From Actinocorallia aurantiaca (GTDB taxonomy: Bacteria > Actinomycetota > Actinomycetes > Streptosporangiales > Streptosporangiaceae): DNA of 64,000 nt. Shown here one piece after another: positions 50,064 to 58,587 of the stretch. Location of the stretch: the NCBI RefSeq assembly GCF_039533685.1, contig NZ_BAAATZ010000015.1:1-64000 (forward strand), in the 5' to 3' direction. The notes below the pieces were generated by a model. It saw only the letters and a program-made list of their open reading frames with translations. It was not told where the DNA came from and did not search any database. The position numbers and the translations under genes are program-made. Position 1 is the first letter of the stretch. Every line of letters begins with the position of its first letter.

Positions 50064-51767
50064 GTGAACCGGGATCAGAGGGCACAAAGCCTGGACGCGC
50101 TCGGGGACGCCCTCGGGGCCAGGCTGGCCGCCATCCCCGGCGCGCCCAGGACCGGCCTCGAACTGCGGGTGCGCTGGCTTCTGGCGACCGTCGTCGCCGT
50201 CGCCAACGGCATCGGCGCCGCCGTCGTACTGGTCTTCGTGCTCGTGGTCCTGCCGAACCCGAACGAGGTCGACGACGCCTACCGGAACGTCGACCTGATC
50301 AACCTGCTCGCCTTCCTCTCCTATCCGGTGATCGCGGGTCCGGCCGCGGTGTGGTGGGGGCTCAAGCTCTTCGCCCCCGTACGGCGGCTCGTCAAGGAAC
50401 AGGGGACGCCCGACAGGGAACAACGCCACGCCGTCCTCCTCGGCCCCGCGCGACTCACCCTCATCCAAGCCGTGCTGTGGGGCGTCGGCACTCTGGGATG
50501 GACCGCTTTCAACGCCCGGTACGGGCCGCTGATGGCACTCAAGGTGTCGATGACGTGCCTCCTGGGCGCGATCACCACGATGGCGACGGTGTACCTGCTC
50601 GCCGAACGCCTGCTGCGACCCGCGGCGGCCCTCGTCCTCGCCGTACAACCCCCGCGCGAACACTTCATGTCGCGCGTGACGACCCGCGCGATGCTCGCCT
50701 GGGCGCTCGGAACCGCGGTTCCGCTGCTCGGCCTGGTCGTCATCGCGATCGTCGCCCTCGTCGACCCGAACTTCGACCAGCTCGAAGTCTCACGGTCCAG
50801 CCTCGTCCTGGGCGTAGTGGCGCTGACGGTCAGCTTCCTGGTGACGTTCGAGGCGGCACGGGCCGTCGGAGACCCGATCCGCAACGTCCGCGACGGCATG
50901 GCACGGGTCGCGAAAGGCGACCTGGAAACGGGCATCACCGTCTACGACGCGAGCGAACTCGGGCAGATGCAAGCCGGATTCAACAGCATGGTCACAGGAC
51001 TGCGCGCCCACGAACGCCTCCAGGACCTCTTCTCCCGCCACGTCGGCAGCGACGTCGCGAAACTGGCGCTCAACTCCGACATCTCCCTCGGCGGCGAGAT
51101 CAAGGAAGTCGCCGTGCTCTTCGTCGACCTCGCCGGATCCACCAAGATGGCGGCCGAACGGCCCCCGGACGAGGTCGTCACGCTGCTCAACCTGTTCTTC
51201 GGCGTCGTCGTGGACTGCGTGAACCGCAACGGCGGATGGATCAACAAGTTCGAAGGCGACGCCGCCCTCGCCATCTTCGGCGCACCGGCCCCACTGGAAC
51301 AGGCCGGCGGGCACGCCCTCGCGGCCGGACGGGAAATGGCCACCCGGCTGCCCCTGGAAGTACCCGAGGTGACCGCCGGGATCGGCGTCTCCGTCGGGAC
51401 CGTCGTCGCCGGATACATCGGAGCCGAGCAGCGGTTCGAGTACACCGTCATCGGCGACCCCGTGAACGAGGCGGCCCGGCTCAGCGACCTGGCCAAGACG
51501 ACCTCACCGCTACACGTCCTGGCCTCGGCGGAGACACTGGAGGACTGCGACCCGCTGGAAGCCTTCCGCTGGGAGACCGGACAGGCCGTCACACTGCGCG
51601 GACGCCCCCAGCCGACGATCCTCGCCCACCCCCGGACGGCCGGCGAGCCCGAACCACCCCTTCCGGAACTGGTGGCCCGGGCCCGTGGCCAGATCAAACG
51701 GCGCGTCCGGCTGTTCCCCTTGTTCTCCCTCTTCCCCACCTCGCAGCGGGACTCCGACTCCTCCTGA
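50064..51767 (+). CDS. class III adenylate cyclase with six-helix membrane part and HAMP
   Basis: A 567-residue membrane cyclase of the mycobacterial Rv1318c/Rv3645 type. Six hydrophobic segments (~38-255), HAMP at ~260-325 (DPIRNVRDGMARVAKGDLET) and a catalytic domain ~345-510. Metal-binding Asp in VLFVDLAGST (~354) and GDAALAIF (~398); the adenine-specifying Lys in NKFEGD and Asp in VIGDPVNEAARL; transition-state Asn and Arg in NEAAR. So ATP to cAMP conversion is well supported. GTG start with GGAGG upstream. Confidence 0.93.
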   Translation: MNRDQRAQSLDALGDALGARLAAIPGAPRTGLELRVRWLLATVVAVANGIGAAVVLVFVLVVLPNPNEVDDAYRNVDLINLLAFLSYPVIAGPAAVWWGLKLFAPVRRLVKEQGTPDREQRHAVLLGPARLTLIQAVLWGVGTLGWTAFNARYGPLMALKVSMTCLLGAITTMATVYLLAERLLRPAAALVLAVQPPREHFMSRVTTRAMLAWALGTAVPLLGLVVIAIVALVDPNFDQLEVSRSSLVLGVVALTVSFLVTFEAARAVGDPIRNVRDGMARVAKGDLETGITVYDASELGQMQAGFNSMVTGLRAHERLQDLFSRHVGSDVAKLALNSDISLGGEIKEVAVLFVDLAGSTKMAAERPPDEVVTLLNLFFGVVVDCVNRNGGWINKFEGDAALAIFGAPAPLEQAGGHALAAGREMATRLPLEVPEVTAGIGVSVGTVVAGYIGAEQRFEYTVIGDPVNEAARLSDLAKTTSPLHVLASAETLEDCDPLEAFRWETGQAVTLRGRPQPTILAHPRTAGEPEPPLPELVARARGQIKRRVRLFPLFSLFPTSQRDSDSS

Positions 51768-51778
51768 CGGGTCCTTCC

Positions 51779-53050
51779 TCAGAAGGACGCGAACCAGCGG
51801 ACCGCCTTGGCCGTGCCCGCGAGGTTCGAACCCAGGTGAGGCGAACCCCCGTAGGTCGTCGCGGGCAGCCTGCGCAGCGTCGACTTCAGCCAGGCGTGGC
51901 ACGAAGTGCTGTTGGCCGGGGCCACCTGCTCGTCGCGGGAGTCGTAGTAGAGGCGGACGGGCACCTTGGGCGTCCAGTCCCGGCAGATCGCGTCCTCGTC
52001 GCGGAGCGCCTTCGCGAACCTTCCGGAGGGCTTCTCCAGCAACGCGAAGCCTCGCGGAGTGAGCAGTTCGGCCAACGTGTCGGGAAGGCCCTTGAGCATG
52101 ACCTCGCCCGGAGTCGAGCCGTCGAAGTACTTCTCCACACGGCTCGCGTACGGCTGCTTGAAGACCTCTTCGGGACGGTCGTAGATGGAGGCCTTCCAGT
52201 TCCAGGAGACCAGCAGGTACGACGTGTAAGCCACCGACAACTTCGGCTGCGCCTTGCCCGTGAGCATCGACGGGATCAACACCCCCTTGATGTCGTACGC
52301 GCCGCTGATGGGGGCGACGGCACGGAGGCGGAACCACTTCTTACCCCTCTGGAGCTCACGGGCCAGACCCAGTGCGGCCGAAGCACCCTGCGAGAAGCCC
52401 GTCACGAAGACGTCGCGGCGTGCCTCACGACCCTTGCGGGGCAGGAATTCGCGAGCGGCACGGAGCATGTCCAGCGAAGCCGTGGTCTCGGTACGGACGT
52501 CCATCCACGGATGCCTGCCGGGGCCCAGCCCCAGACCGAGGTAGTCGGGAGCCGTGGCGGCGAAGCCCGCCGCCCCATAGGTGAGGGGAGCACCCTGCAC
52601 GAAACCGTCCTCCGGAGAGGTGGAGGGTGCGTCAGGGCGGTAGCTCGCCGTCCCGTGGGTGTAGGAGACGAGCTTGAGGCGCTTGTTCCCGTTCCTCGGG
52701 ACGACCAGGAGGCCGCTCGCCTTCGTCGGCTTCCCGTACCCGTTCACCGTCCGGTAGACGAGCCGGTAGGTGTCGACGCCGTACTTGACCTTTTTGGAGT
52801 CGAACCCCTCAGCTTTGAGCCGCTTCTTCGCCTGGACGGCGGTGTAGGTCTCGAGCTTCTTCGCGGACAGCAGCTCGCCCCGCTCCCGCCCGGAACCCGG
52901 CTTCTGCCCGACGCCCGGCTCCCGCCCGACGCCGGGCTTCTGCCCGATGCCGGGCTCTCGCCTTTCACCCGCGAAGGCCCCTGCCGGGAGCAGCGCCCCC
53001 AAGGCGACGGCGACCGCCGTGACCGCCGCCGTTCCCCTTACCGGTCTCAT
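51779..53050 (-). CDS. secreted alpha/beta hydrolase, secretory-lipase-like
   Basis: A 423-residue exported hydrolase. Signal peptide MRPVRGTAAVTAVAVALGAL, cleavage near AGAFAGE. A proline/glycine linker follows, with repeated GIGQKPGVGREP / GVGQKPGSGRER units. The catalytic domain has THGTAS, nucleophile GFSQGAS, acid YYDSRDEQV and His in GGSPHLGS, like LIP-type secretory lipases. ATG 53050; the frame starts 36 bases earlier. Convergent with the cyclase gene. Confidence 0.85.
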   Translation of the reverse strand: MRPVRGTAAVTAVAVALGALLPAGAFAGERREPGIGQKPGVGREPGVGQKPGSGRERGELLSAKKLETYTAVQAKKRLKAEGFDSKKVKYGVDTYRLVYRTVNGYGKPTKASGLLVVPRNGNKRLKLVSYTHGTASYRPDAPSTSPEDGFVQGAPLTYGAAGFAATAPDYLGLGLGPGRHPWMDVRTETTASLDMLRAAREFLPRKGREARRDVFVTGFSQGASAALGLARELQRGKKWFRLRAVAPISGAYDIKGVLIPSMLTGKAQPKLSVAYTSYLLVSWNWKASIYDRPEEVFKQPYASRVEKYFDGSTPGEVMLKGLPDTLAELLTPRGFALLEKPSGRFAKALRDEDAICRDWTPKVPVRLYYDSRDEQVAPANSTSCHAWLKSTLRRLPATTYGGSPHLGSNLAGTAKAVRWFASF

Positions 53051-53274
53051 GTGCCCTCCTGGAAGTCGATCGGCCTCCAATCTCATCCGCAGGCCGCCGA
53101 CCGCACATCACGCCTGGGGCAGACCTCTCCCCTGCCCCTCCCGAGGGGCTTCCCTCCCTCTCCCGAGCGAGCAGTCCGGGCTCCGCCCGTCGCAGGAGCC
53201 CGCAAGTTCACCGCCCGAACGAGTTGTCCACAGGCCGCTGAGCGATCTTGCTCGGGATATCGCATGCTGACGCC

Positions 53275-53640
53275 ATGGACATCCACCTGACCTTCACCAG
53301 ACCGCAGGAGCACGACGGCAGGCAGGTCTGCGAGCTCGACCTCTCCGCCGACAAGCTCGTCATCGGCGACGGCACCTTAAGAGCCCTGGACAAGGGCGCC
53401 GTCGTGGGCGAGGTCGCCCTCACCGACCTCGCGGTGGTCGACCTCCCGGGCCGCCGCTCCATCACCGAGCTCCGCAAACGCCACCCCAACGCCTACACCC
53501 CGTGGACACCCGAAGAGGACGCCCGCCTCCTGGCCCTCATAGGCCAGGGCGAACCCCTGGAATCCCTCACCAGCCGTTTCGGCCGGGGAAAGAACGCCAT
53601 CCTCGGCCGCCTCTTCAAGCTCGGCGTCTTCAGCCCCTGA
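53275..53640 (+). CDS. small SANT/Myb-like protein
   Basis: A 121-residue protein. The first ~65 residues form a beta-rich part; the last ~50 (AYTPWTPEEDARLLALIGQG, GKNAILGRLFKLGVF) resemble the Myb/SANT-like three-helix element at the end of some bacterial helicases and regulators, where it binds DNA. ATG 53275 is preferred to 53248. A terminator hairpin follows. Convergent with jetC across the repeat region. Function unknown. Confidence 0.6.
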   Translation: MDIHLTFTRPQEHDGRQVCELDLSADKLVIGDGTLRALDKGAVVGEVALTDLAVVDLPGRRSITELRKRHPNAYTPWTPEEDARLLALIGQGEPLESLTSRFGRGKNAILGRLFKLGVFSP

Positions 53641-53646
53641 CCGACC

Positions 53647-53679
53647 AGGGGTGGCTCCTACCCCCTGGGAGCCACCCCT
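53647..53679 (+). terminator. terminator hairpin after the SANT-like gene
   Basis: A perfect 12-bp stem (53647-53658 with 53668-53679) and 9-base loop, starting 7 bases after the stop codon. Confidence 0.8.
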
Positions 53680-53694
53680 GGCCCACCCCTGACG

Positions 53695-54030
53695 ACCGAT
53701 CCCGCCCAGGGTGACCAGAGCTCACCCGGGGCAACCGACCCCGCTCGGAAACCGATCCCCACCCAGAGCGACCAAGCCTCACCCGGGGCAACCGATCTCG
53801 CCCGGGAACCGATCTCCACCCAGGCGACCGGCCCGAGCTCGGGACGACCGGTCGTCGTCCACCACACGTCCTGGACACCACGCGACCGGCCCTCACTCGG
53901 GAACTGATCTCCGCCCAGGCGACCGGCCCGAGCTCGGATGACCGGTCGTCGTCCACCACACGTCCTGGACACCACGCGACCGGCCCTCACTCGGGCGGCC
54001 GGTCTTTGCCCGAGGCGATCAGTCCGGTAT
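53695..54030. repeat. degenerate tandem-repeat region
   Basis: Two ~57-base units (53695-53750 and 53751-53807, both beginning ACCGATCCC) are followed by two nearly identical ~95-base units (53811-53905 and 53906-53995), each beginning GATCTCC and carrying CGACCGGCCCGAGCTCGG and CACACGTCCTGGACACC. A third partial copy fades out after 54000. ACCGAT and CACTCGGG/CACCCGGG blocks recur through all units. No coding frame fits the pattern, and there are no fixed-length repeats with unique spacers, so this is not CRISPR. Confidence 0.85.
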
Positions 54031-54105
54031 TGGAACCGCCGAGGCTCGTCCGAGGGCGGCGAGTCCCGCTGACCGCGGCCTGGGGTGAGCGGTCCCGGGC
54101 CGGGC

Positions 54106-57100
54106 TCAGTCCTCGGTGAGCGAGGCCAGGAGGCCGGACTCGGCGGGCGAGCGGCGGTTGGGCGGGAAGCCGAGGAGGGTCTCGGCGAGGGCGTCGTTGC
54201 CGGAGTAGGCGGCGTCGGCGTCCAGGAGGGCGGCGCCGTCCCAGAGGACGAGCATGGTGGAGACGGTGTGGGAGGCCTTGTCGCTGTGCATGTCGTAGTG
54301 GGCGGCCATCGGGACGGACGCGTAGGAGGCCCACAGGTCGTGGCCGGTCATGAAGGCGTCGAGGTCGAACTTCACGGTGAGGCCGAGGAGCTCGGGCTTG
54401 TAGCGGTCGTCGATGCCGGCGAACGCCTCGTCGAGCGCGATCATGCGGGGGCAGGTGTCCTTCGCCGACGAGTAGAGGGCGTTGGCGGCGGCGAACAGCG
54501 GCAGGTGGATGGCCGCGGACTTCTCGCCGCCCGACATCTGCGAGTGCTTGGCGCGGGTCAGCGTGACCTCGCCGCCGTGCGGCTCGGTCAGGCGGAGCTG
54601 GAACTCGAACCATGTCCGGTAGTCGACGACCACCCGCAGCGCCTCCAGGTAGCCGGCCCGGACGTGCCGGGCGCGGTGCGCGCGGATCATCTCGCGGAGC
54701 AGGCCCCTCAGCTCGGCCAGCCCGTCGGGGCCGAGCGCCCCGGCGTCGCGGGTGAGCAGGTTCGCGACGGCGCGCTGCCGCTCGTCCAGCCTGTCCGAGC
54801 GCACCCAGCGGATGCCGACGGTGCTGCCGGTCGACATCGGACGGGAACGGGTGTCAGAGTCCATGCCGCGCACCAGCTCCCGCGCCAGCCGGACCCGGTC
54901 GTGGATCTGCTGGGCCAGGCTGCTCAGCAGCTCGTCCTCCAGGACGGTGCGCTCCCGCTCGTCCAGCAGGAGGCCCTGCTCGACGAGGCGGCCCGCGATC
55001 CGGTCGGCGAACGCCGGGACCGGCCCCCGGCCCTCCACGTCGATGACCTGGACGGTGACGACCTCCCCCGCGTCCAGGTCCAGGCGGTAGTCCTCCTCGC
55101 ACTGCTCGAGCGCGTCGCCGAACTCCTTCAACGCGTCTGACATCGCGTCGCGCGTCGTCTTGCGGGCGTTCTCCCCGACCGGCCGGCCCGCCGGGAGCGC
55201 GGCGCGATAGGCGTCGAGGATCTCCGCCGCCGCGGGCGGAAGCACCTCCCGGACCGCTTCTTCGGGTTCGCGGCCCGCGACGATGAGCTCGGCGGTCCGC
55301 TCGCCGAGTTCCTCGGCCGCCTCCCAGTGCTCCGGCCAGAGCGTGGCCGACTCGACGTCGAGGACCTGCCGCAGATCGGGACGGGCGAACGGGGCGAACG
55401 CCACGAGCTGCTCCAGCAGGACGTCCCAGGCCTCGGCCAGCGCCCGCTCCCCGTGCTCGGCGGCGGCCCGCGCCTTGACCAGCGCGTCGTGCTCGGCCGC
55501 GACCACCGCCTCATGACGGGCTCGCGCCGCCTCGGCCTCCCTGATCTCCCGCTCGGCCTCTCCGACCTGCCGCAGGATCTCCTTCAGCGAGGAGCCCAGC
55601 GCCTCCGTGCGCGCCGCCAGCCGCTCCTCCAGAACGGCCAGCGCCTCACGTCGTTCGGCGAGTGACTCCTCGTCCTCCCGGTCCTGCGCCTCCAGCCGCT
55701 CGACGGTGTCCCAGCGCGAGGCCAGGTCCCGTTCTAGCTGCGCGATGTCCTCCCGCTCCCGGGCGAGCAGTTCCCCCGCGGCCACGAAGTCGTCGACGGC
55801 CCGCGCGACGACGGCCAGGCCCTCCTCAGTCGCCGGCAGATCACGTTCGGCGGCCGCCTGCCGGACCCTGCGCTCCGCCGCCTCCGTCGCGGCCGCGGTC
55901 TCGTCCAGTTCCCTCCGCGCCGCCGAAACGCCCTCACGGGCCTGCCCGAGCAGGACGGAGCCGCGCTCCGCCTCCTTGAGCGCCCGCAGTACCGGCTCGA
56001 CGTCCGGCAGCGCCCGCCGCGCCGCCGACAGGTCGTCCAGCACCCCCCGCAGCCTCTCCTGCTCCCGCCGGACGGCCTCCTGCTCCTCCTTCAGCCGCCC
56101 GGCCGCCACGTCGCACGCCTCCAGCCGTGCCCGCCGCCGCTGTGCCCGATAGGTGGCCCCGATGTACTCCGGCCGCTCCTTGGGCCGGGCCCCCACCCGC
56201 ACCCCGAACGAGAACCGCCCGCACAAACCGACCCCCGGCACCGCCGGATCATCCCCGCTGGCCAGCGGAATCGACGCCAGCACCGCCTGGATGACCCCCA
56301 CCGGCACCGCCTCATGGCTCTCCGCCAGCAACACGTCCGCCAACGACCGCCCCGTCGTCGAAGCTCCCGCCGCAGGGGCCCCCGCCACCGGCACTCCCTC
56401 CGCCGGAGCCCCGACCGCCGATGCTCTCGCCGCCGGAGCCCCCGTCTCGGGAGCTCCCGCCGCCGGAGCTCCCGGCAACAGGAAGCCGTCCGCCACTCGG
56501 GTCTCGTAGGCCTGGATCGTCCTCTCAGGGTCGGGATGCACCCATGCGGTGAGGATTCCCGCTCCGTCCAGGGCTCCTTCGAGCCCCGCCGCCTCTTCGT
56601 CGCTCAGCCCGTCGGCGAAGCGCACCAGCTGCCAGAAGGCCGCTCCTTCGCGGCCCTCCCGCTCGGCTCCCGGCGCGACCGGAGGCGCGTCGTCCCGCTC
56701 CGCCGCGATCTCCGCCCGTTCGGCGGCCAGTCCCCGCAGCCCTTCGGCGATGCTCTCCGCCTGCGCTCTGAGCTCCGCGACCCCCGTGATCGTCTCCGCC
56801 CGAAGCTCCTCGGACAGCTCGGCGAACGCTTCTCCCAACGTCACGGCTCCGGGTTCCCCGGCCCGCTCCAGCACCTCCGCCAACGGCTTCAGAGCGATCC
56901 CCGTGGCCCCGCCCCACCTGGAGACCCACTCCTCCAACCGCGCGGCCGCCCGCTCCCGCGCGGCCTCCAGCCCCGTCTCTCCTCCCGCGACCTCCGCTTC
57001 CCTCCGGGAAAGCCCCTCCCGGGCTTCCCCCAGCCTGCTCTCGGCCCTCTGCCGATCCCCTCGCGCCTTCTCCAGGGCGCCCAGCTCCCGCCGGACCTCG

Positions 57101-58587
57101 GCCACGTCCTCCCGTCGCACCGCGGCCCGAGCCCGTACCGAATCCAGCCCGTCCGCGTGCCCCGCCTCAGCGCCTTCCACCCTCAGCGCCCGTGGTCGCC
57201 GGGCGCCGGGACCATCTGAAGATCGTACGGAGGCTTCCGCTGCGCCGCTGCTCCCCGGACCGCCTGCGGACCTTGTCATGCCTCCGTCCTCGGCGACCCG
57301 CGCTGTGTCACCGGACTCCAAAGCAGTGGCGTGCCGTGCGGTACCGCCTGCTTCCGACCCGGCCGCTCCTTCGGGAGGGCTCGCCGGGCGGGGGGCGGGG
57401 TCGGTGGGGATTCGGGCGGTGTGGGCGGCTTCTGCGAGAGCGGTCCGGTGGTGGGTGAGGGTCGTGCGTTTGGCGGTGAGGCGGGTGGCGGCGGATTCGG
57501 CCTCGGCGCGGAGGGCGGAGGCGTGGTGGCGGGAGTTGGTGAGGCGGGTCTGCTCCTTGGTGAGGTGGTCGGTGGTCTCGGCGATCTGGTGGCGGAGGTG
57601 GTCCAGGTCGGACTGGGCCCGGTAGGCGTCGTGCTGCTTGAGGGTCTCGAGGCGGGTGGTGAGCTTCGTCAGGTGGTCGGCGGTCGTGTCGCGGGACTGT
57701 TCGGCGGCCCGCTTCGCGGCGGCGGCCCGCGTGGTCTCGGCGACGGCGCGGCGCAGGGCGGTGCCGTGGGCGACGGCCTGGGCGGTGCGGGTGTCGACGC
57801 GGTCCAGGTGGGAGCGGGTGTGGACGCGGAGGTACTCGCGGTAGTGGTCGAGGAAGACGCGGACGGCGTCGTTCGCCCGGCTCAGGTCGTCGTGGAGGCT
57901 CTGGACGGCGGCGAGGTTCTCGAAGTCGCGGGCCGCCTGGTCGACGAGGGTCTCGTCGACGGGGCTGAGGCCGGCGGTCAGGGTCGCGGAGACCTTCGCT
58001 GGGTCCAGGTCCTTGGCCAGGAGGGGGCGGCGGAGCGCCAGCAGCAGGTCGAGCAGCTGGTTGTAGCGTTCACGGCCCAGCCCGAACAGGCGGTTGTCGA
58101 CGAGTTCGCGGTACTCGGTGGCGGTCTTGGCGTACGAGCCCGGCTCCAGTGCCTCGCGGAGGCGCCGGTCGGTGAGGGGACGGCCGTCCACCGTGAGAAG
58201 GCCGAAGTCCACGCCCAGCCGCTTGGACGTCACGTAGAACGAGGTGACGACGCCGTCGCGGTGCCGGTGGGCGCGCAAGCCGATCACCAGCGTGACGGTC
58301 TCCCCGGACGGCGCGAGGAACTCCATCCAGACGTAGCCGTGCTCGGACTCCTGCCCGCGGTACAGCAGGTTCGACTTCATCGTCCGGTTGTCGCCGGAGA
58401 ACGGGTCGAGCCGCCGCGCGTCCGCCACCCCGTCGAGCACGAACGGGAACAGCACCTCCAGCGCCTTGGTCTTGCCCGAGCCGTTGTGCCCGCGCAGCAC
58501 CAGCCGCCCGTCGGCGAAGACGAACTCCTCGTCGACGTAGTCCCACAGGTTGATCACTCCCGCGCGCGAGGGCTTGAAGCGGGTCAT
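54106..58587 (-). CDS. jetC: Wadjet type III JetC, SMC-like ATPase (TIGR02680 family)
   Basis: A 1493-residue SMC-family protein. N-terminal ATPase half: MTRFKPSRAGVINLWDYVDE, Walker A GHNGSGKT (33-40). Long coiled coils rich in Ala/Glu/Arg follow, and the C-terminal half has signature MSGGEKS (~1350) and Walker B MIALDEAFAGID (~1380). Type III Wadjet JetC forms a loop-extruding complex with JetA and JetB that recognises closed circular plasmid DNA, which JetD cuts. Two low-complexity Gly/Ala/Pro segments (residues ~395-490 and ~700-750) are inserted in the coiled-coil arms. Overlaps jetB by 4 bases (ATGA). Confidence 0.9.
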   Translation of the reverse strand: MTRFKPSRAGVINLWDYVDEEFVFADGRLVLRGHNGSGKTKALEVLFPFVLDGVADARRLDPFSGDNRTMKSNLLYRGQESEHGYVWMEFLAPSGETVTLVIGLRAHRHRDGVVTSFYVTSKRLGVDFGLLTVDGRPLTDRRLREALEPGSYAKTATEYRELVDNRLFGLGRERYNQLLDLLLALRRPLLAKDLDPAKVSATLTAGLSPVDETLVDQAARDFENLAAVQSLHDDLSRANDAVRVFLDHYREYLRVHTRSHLDRVDTRTAQAVAHGTALRRAVAETTRAAAAKRAAEQSRDTTADHLTKLTTRLETLKQHDAYRAQSDLDHLRHQIAETTDHLTKEQTRLTNSRHHASALRAEAESAATRLTAKRTTLTHHRTALAEAAHTARIPTDPAPRPASPPEGAAGSEAGGTARHATALESGDTARVAEDGGMTRSAGGPGSSGAAEASVRSSDGPGARRPRALRVEGAEAGHADGLDSVRARAAVRREDVAEVRRELGALEKARGDRQRAESRLGEAREGLSRREAEVAGGETGLEAARERAAARLEEWVSRWGGATGIALKPLAEVLERAGEPGAVTLGEAFAELSEELRAETITGVAELRAQAESIAEGLRGLAAERAEIAAERDDAPPVAPGAEREGREGAAFWQLVRFADGLSDEEAAGLEGALDGAGILTAWVHPDPERTIQAYETRVADGFLLPGAPAAGAPETGAPAARASAVGAPAEGVPVAGAPAAGASTTGRSLADVLLAESHEAVPVGVIQAVLASIPLASGDDPAVPGVGLCGRFSFGVRVGARPKERPEYIGATYRAQRRRARLEACDVAAGRLKEEQEAVRREQERLRGVLDDLSAARRALPDVEPVLRALKEAERGSVLLGQAREGVSAARRELDETAAATEAAERRVRQAAAERDLPATEEGLAVVARAVDDFVAAGELLAREREDIAQLERDLASRWDTVERLEAQDREDEESLAERREALAVLEERLAARTEALGSSLKEILRQVGEAEREIREAEAARARHEAVVAAEHDALVKARAAAEHGERALAEAWDVLLEQLVAFAPFARPDLRQVLDVESATLWPEHWEAAEELGERTAELIVAGREPEEAVREVLPPAAAEILDAYRAALPAGRPVGENARKTTRDAMSDALKEFGDALEQCEEDYRLDLDAGEVVTVQVIDVEGRGPVPAFADRIAGRLVEQGLLLDERERTVLEDELLSSLAQQIHDRVRLARELVRGMDSDTRSRPMSTGSTVGIRWVRSDRLDERQRAVANLLTRDAGALGPDGLAELRGLLREMIRAHRARHVRAGYLEALRVVVDYRTWFEFQLRLTEPHGGEVTLTRAKHSQMSGGEKSAAIHLPLFAAANALYSSAKDTCPRMIALDEAFAGIDDRYKPELLGLTVKFDLDAFMTGHDLWASYASVPMAAHYDMHSDKASHTVSTMLVLWDGAALLDADAAYSGNDALAETLLGFPPNRRSPAESGLLASLTED

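Noticed and set aside
53695..54030. CRISPR array
   Set aside because: The repeated units are of two lengths, adjoin each other without unique spacers, and no cas genes are near.
55607..57625. Long plus-strand frames opposite jetC
   Set aside because: They are Ser/Arg/Pro-rich complements of the coiled-coil codons (GAG, GCG, CGG) and show no motif.
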